Of a stretch of DNA of 64,000 nt, positions 12,717 through 22,912 are shown piece after piece. Position numbers and translations under genes: made by a program. The notes under the pieces are model-generated. The model was not told where the DNA came from. It ran no database searches and saw only the letters and a program-made list of their open reading frames with translations. How positions within the stretch are numbered: position 1 is the first letter of the stretch; each line of letters starts with the position of its first letter. Source of the DNA: Apium graveolens (taxonomy: Eukaryota > Streptophyta > Magnoliopsida > Apiales > Apiaceae); NCBI RefSeq assembly GCF_009905375.1, contig NC_133657.1, positions 44,318,192 through 44,382,191 on the forward strand, read 5' to 3'.

Positions 12717-12726
12717 CTTATATAGG
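12717..12726 (-). promoter_or_regulatory. TATA-like promoter of the element A antisense gene
   Basis: The minus strand reads CCTATATAAG about 170 bp before the antisense ATG, after a plausible 5' leader. Element B has GGCTATATAAGAG about 185 bp before the homologous ATG. The conserved placement supports a dedicated promoter. Confidence 0.6.
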
Positions 12727-12867
12727 CGAAAAGCTCGGAATACGAGGCGTTTTTAGGCCCATTTAGCCAGGCCCAACCTAAAGGCCCATCTACAAGAAGT
12801 ATCAGGAACAATCTAGAAGCTCTTGTGGAATTTAAAAAGTCAAAAATCGACCAGAACCTTAATATGG

Positions 12868-13255
12868 TTCGATCAGAGTCCTGATCGATGCAAAAGAGGA
12901 TCCTGATCAATATCTTCTTCGAACAGGAGGGAAGAAATCCCCTAAGATCGATCAGAGTCTTGATCGACACAGAATAGAGTCCTGATCGATATCTTATTCG
13001 AACAGGAGGGAAGAAATCCCCTAAGATCGATCAGAGTCCTGATCGACACAGAAGAGAGTCCTGATCGATATCTTATTCGAACAGGAGGGAATAAATCCCC
13101 TAAGATCGATCAGAGTCCTGATCGACACAGAAAAGAGTCCTGATCGATATCTTATTCGAACAGGAGGGAAGAAATCCCCTAAGATCGATCAGAGTCCTGA
13201 TCGACGGAGAAGAAAGTCCTGATCGATATTCCATTCGATCAGAATGGTCGAGAGC
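12868..13255 (+). repeat. 79-bp tandem repeat array in the 3' region of element A
   Basis: About five units of 79 bp. The landmark TAAGATCGATCAG starts at 12943, 13022, 13101 and 13180. Each unit contains repeated CCTGATCGA half-palindromes and GAACAGGAGGGAA. Looser CTGATCGA repeats continue to about 13500. Tandem repeats in this region are a known Tat-lineage trait. Confidence 0.9.
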
Positions 13256-13499
13256 CATTTAATTCGATCAGAGTCCTGATCGAATTCGATCAGGAATCCT
13301 GGTCGATTAAGCCCGTGTAGCAATCGACTTGGGTGTCACTTTGAAGGCCAATTCGGTCAGAATCCTGATCGAAATCGATCAGGAATCCTGTCGACCAGAA
13401 TGTAAGATCCTGAGCTAATTCGATCAGGATCCTGATCGAATTTGGCTGCATCCTGATCGATTTTGTCTGCATCCTGATCGATTTTGAATGCATTCTGAT

Positions 13500-13870
13500 C
13501 GATTTTAAGCCAGAAAATTAAGGATAAGTCCCGGGAAATTAGGGAAAAATCCAGAAAATAAGGAAATTCCTTAAATAATTTCTGAAAAATGTTAATATTT
13601 TCAGAAATAAGGAATAAATCCAGAAAATTAAAGGATAAATCCCAGAAATTTAGGGAAAAAATCCAGAAATTAAGGGAAAAATCCAGAAATTAAGGATAAA
13701 TCCCAGAAATTAAGGGAAAAATCCAGAAATTTAGGGAAAAAATCCAGAAATTAAGGATAAATCCCAGAAATTAAGGGAAAATCCAGAAATTTAGGGAAAA
13801 TCCCAGAAAATTAGGGAAAAATCCCAGAAAATTAGGGAAAATCCCAGAAAATTAGGGAAAAATTCCTGAA
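13500..13870 (+). repeat. ~20-bp minisatellite (AGAAATTAAGGGAAAAATCC type) in element A
   Basis: Roughly 18 imperfect units such as CCAGAAATTAAGGGAAAAAT, about 20 bp each, follow the 79-bp array. A diverged version of the same unit lies in element B (32820-33100). Confidence 0.85.
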
Positions 13871-13983
13871 CAAAAGGAAGATTCATTGTAAATGTGTAGG
13901 TCGCTCCACACTTTACGCAAAAATGAAACCCTGAAAGGGAACGAATAGATTTAACTTTTGCGAAACCTAATCAATGTTTCCCA

Positions 13984-13999
13984 AAAGTTGGGGGGCAAA
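13984..13999 (+). other. Polypurine tract of element A
   Basis: AAAAGTTGGGGGGCAAA runs up to the 3' LTR, the usual place for the plus-strand primer. Element B has AAGTTGGGGGTAAA in the same place. Confidence 0.8.
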
Positions 14000-14545
14000 T
14001 GATAGTGATAAATAAGTCCTGATTTTATAATTAATGGGCTGATAGGCCCAATAAGAAGATGTATGATATTCAGACCAGAAAGGTTAAGCCTGATGGACCA
14101 GATCAGGTCTGATGGAATAAAAAAGGCCCGAAAGCCCTGATTATTAATTAATTTCGCAATTAATTAATAAGGGAAAAATCAGCTATTGAGAAGAGTCCTG
14201 ATAAGGATATAAATCCTTATAGATTATCCTCAAGGGGACCTAAAAGGATAAGGAATCAGTTTCCTACTATCTAGGACTCCAAAGTCCATTCTAATTATGA
14301 GACTTGCCCACCAAGTCTCCTATACCAAGTCTAATTCAAGGACTCCCAACATCTATATAAGGGGTCTCACCCCCACCAATCAGAACTACGTTTTTTGGCT
14401 TGATTCTCTAATTCACAGAGATACGTAGGCATCTCGTAAAGGCAGATTGAGTCACGAAGTACGAGAGCAGCCATTAAAGGCCTTGAGCTCCCGAATCTTA
14501 GTATTAAATACAGCAAGTAATAACCTTGGTTTTTTATCCATAACA
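14000..14545 (+). repeat. 3' LTR of element A
   Basis: 546 bp, same ends as the 5' LTR, with one visible mismatch (C at 14157 against T at 4286). Followed by GGAGT at 14546-14550, the right target duplication. Confidence 0.95.
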
Positions 14546-14550
14546 GGAGT

Positions 14551-17345
14551 AAAACATGTTTGGTAGACCTCTCACCAAATATCTCTTCACTAATTTATTA
14601 AGATTATTGAAGTTGAGGTGAGAAAGCTTCTTGTGCCAGTTCTAACTTTCATCTACTGATACTTTTCTTATTAAACAGGTTTCAGTTCCATCAGTATTTG
14701 CATGAAATTTGACTTCATAGATGTTTCCATGCATGTATCCTTTGAAAACAACTTTCTTTGTGACCTTATGAACTACTTCACAGTGAGTATCATAAAACAC
14801 AACATAGTATCCTCTGTCACTAATTTGACTGATGCTCAACAGATTGTGCTTCAGTCCTTCTACCAGAGGTACATTCGAGATGATGATATTTCCAATGATT
14901 ATATTTCCATATCCCAGTGTTTTTCCTATATTTCCATTACCATAGAAAACCATTGGGCCAGCCTTCTCCTCATATTCTGACAACAGAGATTTATTTCCAA
15001 TCATATGTGCAGAACAACCACTATTCAGTACAAGCACATCTTTCTTGTATCCCTGTAATCAGAAATATGGAAATTAGTTAGCATTTTTAAGAACCAACAC
15101 CTGTTGGGTCCTTTTGACATCTTATGTATTTTTGCAGTAGAAGACTTCTTGTCAGGATTTGAGCCATCGGGATTTGACCCATCAGGAATTGCTCCATCCT
15201 GGCGGTTTTAACTTTATATGATGTATGCACATTCAATTTAGCAGTTGTATTTGAAATAGCCATTTTATTGAATTTTGGTAAATGATCATAATTGTTGTGA
15301 TACAAGCTATGATAATCTTTACATGTGTAAATAGAATGTCAAATGCTACCATAGTGAAAAAAGGGTTCTGTGATTTGTGAAATACTGATCTACCACTAAT
15401 ATTAGACTCAGAAATTTTAGTGGCTTTCTTTTTAATCTTCCTACAATCATTAGCAATATGATTAGTGTTACCACAGTTAAAAGAAGCTTTTATAGGAGCA
15501 TCAGGAATGTACTTATAATTGCTTGCTTTATTTATTCCATGTTTTCTATTTTTAACTTCTTTTTGCACTAGATTTGTGAGTCCTAGCAATCACTTCACAA
15601 TTTTTTTTTCTAGTTGATTTTTAAAGAGAAGACCTACATTTTTATCTTTCTTTTCCTTGACTCTAAATTCAACTTTCTTCTTATCAGGAACTTTAGAGGT
15701 AGACCCTACTTCATAAACTGATTTTATTACATTTTCCTCAATACTGACAAATTTCACAGGTGTGGTGTTATTAATAACTTTATTGGAATTCCTATCAGTA
15801 AATTTATTATAACCTAGACATTCCTTCCAGTTTTTGTCACTAATGAAGTTATGAACTTTTCTTCCTGAAGTCATCCATATTTTAAACACTTCTCTTTCTT
15901 TTTCAAGAGTTTCCTATAGCATGACATACTTAATATTTATATGAGCTTCATTATGTTGAGCCTTTTTACAGGCTTTTTCATTTTCATGCCTGCATAATAA
16001 CTCAGCTTCTAAGTGATCATTTCTCTTTTTAAGTTCTTTATTCTCAGCAATTAGACTGTCATTTTTAATTTACTTATTCTTGAAATTAACATGCATAGAA
16101 TATAATAAAGTTCCCAATTTAAACATGTTATCAGTATCAATAGGGAAAACAACTGAAGGTACCTTATCAGTTCCTGACACATCCTCTCCATGAGTTTTCA
16201 TGAGTGTATAGTATTCATCATCATTGTTAGTTCCAGATGTGTTCATCCAGTCTTTGTTGGAGTTTAATTTTAACAATGCTTTTCCAGTTGACTTGAGGCA
16301 CTCAGTAGCCAGATATCCCATTTCATTGCAGTTATAACAAGTCACCTTAACCTTATCAAACTTCCTTCCCTTGGTGTATTGTACCTCATTCTTTCTGAAT
16401 TTTCCTTTTCCATCACCAGAATACTTTCTGTTAAAGTCACCTTTTCTTTATGGTTTTGCAAATCTCATCCTTCTAAAACTTTTCACCAGGATGGCAGCCA
16501 TTTGAACAACTTGAGGATCATCTAATTCAATCTCAGAATCCTCATCAGTATCTGTGTCAGGATCTGATGATTCATTAGTATCTGACTCTGCCACAATGTT
16601 CCTTCTTCTTGGCCTTTCAATCATCTTTTCCCTGCCTTTATGAGTTTCAGCATTTAGGGCCACATCCTTTATTTTCTGACCCTTTATGTTTTTCACTGTT
16701 GAATCTCCAAGTCATGGGTTTTCAGCATTCCATGGACTTCATCCAGTGTCAGTAAATCAAGATCATATTGATGCCTGATTATAGAGGCTTGAGTATCCCA
16801 TTTTTCAGGAAGAACTCTCAGAAACTTGATGTTTGAGTCTTCCCTGTCATACTCTTTTCAAACCAATGATATATCATTTAGCAGTGTCATGAATCTATCA
16901 TAGATGTCAGTAATTGACTCATCAGCCTTGGCATCAAACTGTTCATACTCTTGCACAAGAACATCTCTTCTATTCTTCTTTATTGCCATTGTACCTTGTA
17001 ATTGTGTCTCCAAAGCATCCCATATCTCTTTTGCAGTTTTACATGCAATTACCATGTTTGACATCACATTATCCAAACTGTTATGGAGTATGTTCCTGAC
17101 TTTTGCATCCTTGGGCATTGCAGCCTTCTCAAGATCTAACCATTATGATTTCTCTTTGCTGTGTAGTGTTCAGGAACAATTATAGTCATGGACACAACCT
17201 TCTTAGGATAAGGAGGTCCTTTGATAATATCAACATATGCATCGTCAATAGTTTCAAGGAATATCAAAATCTTTACTTTTCATGTAGTGTAATCAGTTTT
17301 CTTTAGAATAGAAATTTTCATGCTTTCATACTTACTTTTAAATAT
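14551..17345 (-). pseudogene. gag: Copia 1 gag, protease and pre-integrase, broken
   Basis: From about 17345 leftward: remnants of the gag start, a gag core at 17118-16858 (DAKVRNILHNSLDN, TAKEIWDALETQLQG), an acidic segment at 16696-16448, and a zinc knuckle at 16345 (CYNCNEMGYLATEC, in which the usual His is Tyr). A second knuckle follows near 15480 (SFNCGNTNHIANDC, first Cys replaced by Ser), then the protease/pre-integrase frame at 15037-14642. The protease box reads LNSGCSAHM where the family has Asp, so the catalytic aspartate appears lost. Stops separate all blocks. The homologous region of element E (53276-55540) confirms the order. Confidence 0.85.
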
Positions 17346-17379
17346 TTTTGATCTTTTCAAATTAACAGTTAATTTGAAT

Positions 17380-17640
17380 GCTCTAATACTACTTGTTGCC
17401 CCGTAAAATTAATTATTTAAGGGGGATTGGATACAATTAACTAACAAATCGATTTATTACCGATGTAAAGTAATAATAGTAATGAACATATAAATCAAAT
17501 AATAGTTTTTTACGCTTCGAAAGTTCGAGTCGATAAAATTATATATATAATTTAACTTAATACAGCATAACATTCACATAACAAAACCTCGTATAAGAAT
17601 AAACTCCGGAACCAACTTAATCAATTATAATTAAGAATTA
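17380..17640 (-). repeat. Primer-binding site and 5' LTR end of copia 1
   Basis: On the minus strand the LTR ends ...CGGGGCAACA at 17394, followed by AGTAGTATTAGAGC, a decayed form of the Met-tRNA-type site (element E has ATTGGTATCAGAGC). The outer LTR limit is not clear; I place it provisionally near 17640, next to the leader of the alpha-crystallin gene. Confidence 0.6.
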
Positions 17641-18826
17641 AAAAAAAAAATATTTCATTATACAATGAATGAGGTGAGGTAGGGCTCTACCCTGTGTATG
17701 TATTCATTCCCCGTCGTGTGCATATATATATATATGGTAAAAAAGGCTCGTCTTTTTCCAACCTGAAAAATCTCCGGCGGCCGGCGGCGTGTCAGTTACT
17801 TTTAGGTCAAATTCTGCTCCTCATGCCTCTTCTCCTATATTCTCTCCGTATATCACTCTGCTTTTAATTCAATTTTTTTTATATAATTTATTATTATTAA
17901 GGTCTTCGCTTTAATTCACTTAGATTACGATTCCTTATATGTTTGTGTGCATAGATGCGTTGATCTTTATTAACTTCTATTGCCCCTTGTTTTATCATTT
18001 CCTTTTGTTCATCTTTTTTTAGCTGAATTTTTGTAGATTATATTTTAAGCCCAGGCGTACATATTCAGTAGAGAATTGTATATATGCCCTGTGTTTTAGT
18101 ATATGTCATTGCTATTAATTTTTTTTAGAAAGAATCTGCAATTGCTCGTTATCTTTAGGTGGTGTTAAACTTCGAGTCTGATGTGTGTTTTTAAGGCAGT
18201 TGATTGTTTAGGACTGAATAAATATCAAACACTGCATTTTCTTTTTATTGTTTACTAAGTCAGGCACTTTATATTTATGCTTTTTAATTTGATAGATGGT
18301 TGCTTCATTGAAATCTTTTTCGTTATTTGCTGATTGAAGACACTTCTGTGGTATTTTTTTCCCCTAACCAAAATTGAGAAATGGTCTCTTATCGGTCATT
18401 TAGATCTTACTGACCGGACTTTTAGTGAATGTTTAATAGCGCTGGCTTTCTTTTGTAAAGAACGGTAAAAACCTATCTTGTGAGGATTTTTGGTTTTATT
18501 TCCCATGTTAATTAGGGTGTTTTTTATGTTTTAGCACGGACAACTAATTTTCTTTACTTTCTTTCTATCTATGTACTGATCTTTGGTTCCTCTTCTGTGA
18601 TGAATGATGGATCATAATCATGGTTTACCCAATTAAGATTGTGGTTCTGTCACTAGGTCTAATTACGCACTTGTAAAATTTGCACATATTTTCTTTTTAC
18701 CTTATCAGATAAACAAGACTTCATGCACTATACGAGCAAGATGAATCTGTATTAAACTCCTAAAACCTTATATACTAACCTCAAATATATTTCTGTAACA
18801 TAGAGGTTAATATGACTTGTAAACAG
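17641..18826 (+). other. Presumed 5' leader and first intron of the alpha-crystallin-domain gene
   Basis: Holds a G+C-rich patch (GGCGGCCGGCGGC, ~17777) after a short AT run (17722-17735), then T-rich DNA typical of a plant intron, ending at a TTGTAAACAG acceptor (18817-18826). No coding exon was recognised. The exact leader donor site could not be fixed. Confidence 0.45.
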
Positions 18827-18847
18827 GTGCTGAAGTCAATTTCAAGT

Positions 18848-20892
18848 ATGACTACGGATCAGGGCAGAAAAATTCCGTTATCGAAGCCATTTGTAACTAA
18901 AACAGGAACGGCCAATAAAGGAACCGTTTCACCTTCACTTGGTAAGGTTGATATCAGTGCAAGTGAAAAAGCCTATAGTTTCCAAGTTGCTTTGGCTGGT
19001 GTGTCTGGCAAAACAAGTAAGTACTCAATTTTATCTTATTATTCCTTGCCTCTTTTCTCCTATACATCCATGTATACAGAGTACGCACACTATAAGCTCC
19101 TGTATCTTTTATTTAAAAGACAATCTTATTTATGTTGTAGAATAAAAATTTATTATAAAGTAAAATATATTTTTCTTCAAGTTGATTGAAAAAGAGATAT
19201 CTTTTAATAGATTACCACATAAAGTTGAGACTGCACTTAATATCGCTTTTAAAGTGTGGTACGATCATGTGTCCAGCGTATGCGCACAAAGTTAAATTTC
19301 ATGAAATATTGTTCTAGTTCCTGTTGAATGGTTTAGTGAGTTTATCAGATTTTAATCACCATAAGGTTGAAAGAGAAACCACTTTTTGTGTGTGTGCCTG
19401 TTACTTTATTATTGAGTATGAAAGAGAAACAACTATAGTTTTTCTACTGACTGTTACGTGCTAATTATCTTACAGCTTATGAAACGGTTTGGGGCTTTTT
19501 CCCTATTTAGCATAGTATCAGTTATTAAGAGCTTTTGGCCAAATAGCATAATTTCTGCACCTTTTCCACTGCACATCAGTACACATCTTAAAAGATGTGT
19601 TATCCCTTAATTTCTAAAATTCCGCAGCTATGACTGAGCACATTCTTGTGTTTCTTTCAATTGAACAGCTTTAATGCTATTTAGTTTAAAGTGCATAACT
19701 TATTGGGGATATTGGTTAACGGGATGTCAACCGGGTTGATGGGAATTGGAATGTTACTCCCACGTGTTAGCGTTTCGTGTGGGAATTAATGTGTTGGAGT
19801 GGCAATTTCATTCCCATGGGTAACTTATTTAATATTTACCCCTTGGGATTCCAAAGCATTCCCATTTCCAATCTCTTCATTCCCCGGTCACATCAATAAT
19901 CCAAAAGTTCCCATAAATATTTTATAAGCCTAAGCCTCAGTCACTCAGATGGATCCTCATTTCATTTATCTGATACTTAATGTGAAAGGTAGCTCAATCA
20001 TATCCCCCTATTGAATATGAAATGGTTTCAAAAAAGGGAATTTTATACTTTTAATTCTTGAAACCATAATCTATTTTCAGAAACTTCCAATCCAAGAACT
20101 ATAAATACATCCGTGTTAGCGGTATTCGCAACAAAATTATAATCAATTGCCAGAATTACAGGGACTAGGTCGCTGAAAGTCTTGCTTCACTGGTTTAAAG
20201 AAATTGATTTCCCGCTAATCAGAAAAGAGTATCTCCTAAACTGGAATAGGAATTTAATTAGGGGATTTTGTTGTCACCACTCATTTTCCAAGCCTTCCGT
20301 TGTCATCGACAAGAGGGCGAGAATAATGGGCAGCAGCAAAAGATAGGTTTCTGGCAACCCTAGGCCCTAGAGGTGTGCAAAGCATTACTTACCATCTATA
20401 AGATATTGTATATTTGTATATATGCATTAATCATATGTGCTCCCCATCATTCCCAACTTACACGGCGTTTTAATCCTATGCACCATGATACTGCAATTGT
20501 CAAAATTCAGTAATAATTTTCTGCAGTGATACATGTATGCTTCATTATCTGACTTGTCCAACAGATTGTATACTTTTGGTACAAATTACAAATATTGATT
20601 ATTGTGTAGTGATTCTTTCCACTTCAATGTATTAGGTGATTTAAAGTGCAGTGTCCGTGATGACGGAAGGGTGAAAGTAGAAGGCATGGTCAAAGATACC
20701 AGTCTTCAAGATGCCAATGTCCTGTATGAAGCAAAAATGCAGGAATGTTCCCCACCTGGACATTTCTCCATTTCCTTCAATTTGCCTGGACCTGTTGATC
20801 CCAGGCTGGTTCAATTGAGTTATAAACAGGGTATCCTGGAGGTTACCGTGATGAAATTCAGAATACCATATTTTGCAAACCACCACCACTGA
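18848..20892 (+). CDS. Alpha-crystallin-domain (HSP20-like) protein, IDM2/IDM3-like
   Basis: Two exons: 18848-19016 (exon begins 18827 after an AG) and 20636-20892, with GTAAGT donor and ATTAG acceptor. Joined they give 141 residues. An in-frame ATG at 18812 lies before the acceptor, so I prefer 18848. Residues 1-55 include IPLSKPFVTKTGTANKG and VDISASEKAYSFQVALAGV; exon 2 gives DLKCSVRDDGRVKVEGMV, then CPPGHFSISFNLPGPVDPR and GILEVTVMK, hallmarks of the IDM2/IDM3 alpha-crystallin group. In Arabidopsis these nuclear proteins work with the IDM1 histone acetyltransferase to promote DNA demethylation and anti-silencing. Known members have a longer N-terminus, so this may be a short paralogue or a 5'-truncated gene. 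The 1.6-kb intron is intact. The stop follows three His codons. Confidence 0.72.
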
Positions 20893-21398
20893 TTTCCATC
20901 ACAGTGTAGCATCTCGGCACCTTTCAAATAGATTGAGAATCTCATTTTGGATATTTTCTTCCTTCATTTTTTGTCTTACTAAATTCAAGAATTGCGATGC
21001 TGATTCACATTGCTGTAGGGTTTCTGATAAAGATGCGAATGTTGTGTTCTTTGATTAACTTTGACTCCCATTGAATTGTGTCAATGAGTAATTTTCAGAT
21101 GTATTTTTAATAATTCTGTATGTCATGAGAATATTATCATGGTTTCAACTTGTCATATTTACATATATGTACGCAATCAGATGCTCTTTGAGACCATAAT
21201 TTGTGTTGGAGATTATACAATGTCTATTAGATGATGATCATTACTTTTGGGTTTAAAATAGTATAAAATTTCAATTCTGAATACACATTTGATGGTACAA
21301 AGTGAAAGCAAAAGTAGAATAGAGGCAGAAAAAAATAAGCAGCAGCAGAAATAAAACAGTATCAATACTTAACAACAGTGTAGTGTAGACAAGGTCAC
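20893..21398. other. Convergent 3' ends between the two host genes
   Basis: About 500 bp of A+T-rich DNA between the alpha-crystallin stop and the cysteine-protease stop. It likely holds both 3' untranslated regions. No other gene was seen. Confidence 0.5.
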
Positions 21399-22912
21399 TT
21401 AATATTTGGTAGGAAAAGATCCCAATGTGTATATTCCACAAATGCCTTGAGGCTTGCCGATATTTCTCCTAAATCGAATGTAGCCTTTTTCTCCCCACTT
21501 TGATCCCCATGAGTTCTTAACAATGATGTAGTCCATATCCTTTGCTGTTCCATATCCAACTGCAGTCACTCCATGGTCAAGCCGGAATCCACAAAACCCA
21601 TCAAATACACCCTACAAGAAACAAATAATCATTAGTTGATCCTCGGATTCCAAGATAATTAGTTAAGAACTGACAACTTCGGTATGTACGTGTTGTGGAG
21701 ATAATTTAGAAGATCTACAGATATATAGTCTATGTACATATATATGCTTCCAATCGAGATAGATTATATGTATATGCAAAAATGCTTCCTTGTGTATCAG
21801 ATCTCAGAAGGCTTACACCACTATAAAATTGGAAATCACGTCCAGAAGCCGAGATAGCCACACTTATGGGCTGGTGTGCAAGTGCCTTCAACATGCTCTC
21901 CTCATTATTCTTTGGTACGTTATGGTACCCGTTAATAGTCACGACCTCAGTTTCATCCTGAAACATGGCATATGAAAGAGTGAAATGGATGAACAAGTAT
22001 AATTACCATCATAAGTAGATATTATCTCAGAAATAAAGGATAATTAAGGATCAGCCTACTTAGGTAGAATAATTTTAGGAGGCGGTTGACTCATTACTGG
22101 TATAAGCCATTTACCTTGTTCTCATCACAAGTGCCTTCTTTCATGATATAAGGGTAGTCTTCCTCTTTATGAAGCCCACCATGAGTCATGATGTAGGTGA
22201 ATGCATGTTCCATGAGACCTCCATGGCAACCATTATCGGAAGAGGTGTCACAATCAACTAGTTGTTGCTCAGATAATGATGTTAAATTTCCAGTCACAAT
22301 TTGGTTTATTCCCTCGACAGCAGCCACTGTTGAGAATGCCCAACAACTTCCTGCACATGTTCAGTGTTGATCAAATGCAACTGCATTTTTCCATATTATC
22401 CAATTTTCTATGACTATATCTGTATACTTACCACATGAACCTTGGTTCTTGACATTAGTGACAGCTCCTTTCTTTCTCCAGTCCACAGACTTGGGAAAAT
22501 TCACAACATCTTTGTAAATGAAATCTTCAGGACTTGAGTAGTCTTGCCTCATGAAGTAGTCGACATTGAGGCCCAAATACCGGTTTCTGAACTCCGCATG
22601 GCTTAAATCAGCGAACTCATTCAATCCAAGCCAGTAGTTGCTAATTCTCTTGTTTGTTTCGTCAATGTGCATCAGGTTGTCCTTAAAAATCTCAAATCTA
22701 TGCAACTTGTGTTCAATACTTTCATAAGTCTTGCCATGCTCTGCTCCCCATGATTCAAAAAGATGATTCAGTTTAAGATTACATTTCAAATCATCCGAGG
22801 AATAACCCATAATAGAATAGTCAGGAGCCAATGCATCGCAGGCAAAATTTGCCCAGAAAAAGCAAAGAATGAGTAAAGTCAGAGGTGATGAAAAAAGTGT
22901 CATTCCCCTCAA
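21399..22912 (-). CDS. XCP: Papain-like cysteine protease, xylem cysteine protease (XCP1/XCP2) type
   Basis: Minus-strand join: 22912-22432, 22350-22115, 21957-21817, 21611-21399; all three introns are GT-AG and the 1071-bp CDS encodes 356 residues, the family's usual length. Residues 1-25 or so form a hydrophobic signal peptide. The prodomain carries the ERFNIN-type pattern ([19 protein letters not shown]) and GLNEFADLS. The mature enzyme starts near [11 protein letters not shown]. The catalytic set is complete: Gln157, Cys163 (GSCGSCWAFS), His299 ([11 protein letters not shown]) and Asn319 (KNSWG), with paired Cys for disulfides. The [12 protein letters not shown] start of the prodomain and GVFDGFCG fit XCP proteases, which act in vacuolar autolysis of differentiating tracheary elements. 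No break is visible, so the gene looks functional. Which of XCP1 or XCP2 it matches cannot be decided by eye. Confidence 0.9.

Larger units (their letters stand above)
4129..14545 (+). mobile_element. Tat-lineage Ty3/gypsy retrotransposon (element A), nearly identical LTRs
   Basis: A complete 10,417-bp element: two 546-bp LTRs starting TG and ending CA, primer-binding site, gag-protease, pol with two RNase H domains, a spliced antisense gene, a tandem-repeat-rich 3' untranslated region, a purine tract and a 5-bp target duplication. The tandem RNase H arrangement, the DNGAS protease box, the extra antisense ORF and the repeat-rich 3' region all point to the Tat lineage. The LTRs differ at one base (T at 4286, C at 14157), so the insertion is recent. 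Despite this, gag-pol carries three breaks. The host site is the integrase gene of copia 1. Confidence 0.95.
1..17640 (-). mobile_element. Sirevirus-like Ty1/copia retrotransposon (copia 1), decayed and split
   Basis: Read on the minus strand, the parts run in copia order: LTR end and primer-binding site near 17.39 kb, gag with zinc knuckle, protease and pre-integrase, integrase, reverse transcriptase, RNase H ending at 1254, then an extra ORF beyond pol. A Tat-lineage gypsy element (4129-14545) splits the integrase between its zinc-binding N-terminus and its catalytic core. Every coding block carries stops or frameshifts. The 3' LTR lies left of the window. The pol style (RT opening [21 protein letters not shown] box), the methionine-tRNA-type primer site and the extra ORF after pol fit the Sirevirus lineage. 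It belongs to the same family as element E at 53-55.5 kb. Confidence 0.85.

Noticed and set aside
12868..13870. CRISPR-like regular repeats
   Set aside because: Units are contiguous tandem repeats without unique spacers, inside the 3' region of a plant retrotransposon.
18812..18847. Start codon at 18812 for the alpha-crystallin gene
   Set aside because: This ATG lies before a good intron acceptor (TTGTAAACAG), so it is probably intronic; 18848 is preferred.
19690..20230. Transposon insertion in the alpha-crystallin gene intron
   Set aside because: GGGAATTGGAATG/CATTCCCATTTCC-like mirrored words hint at a MITE, but no clear ends or target duplication were found.
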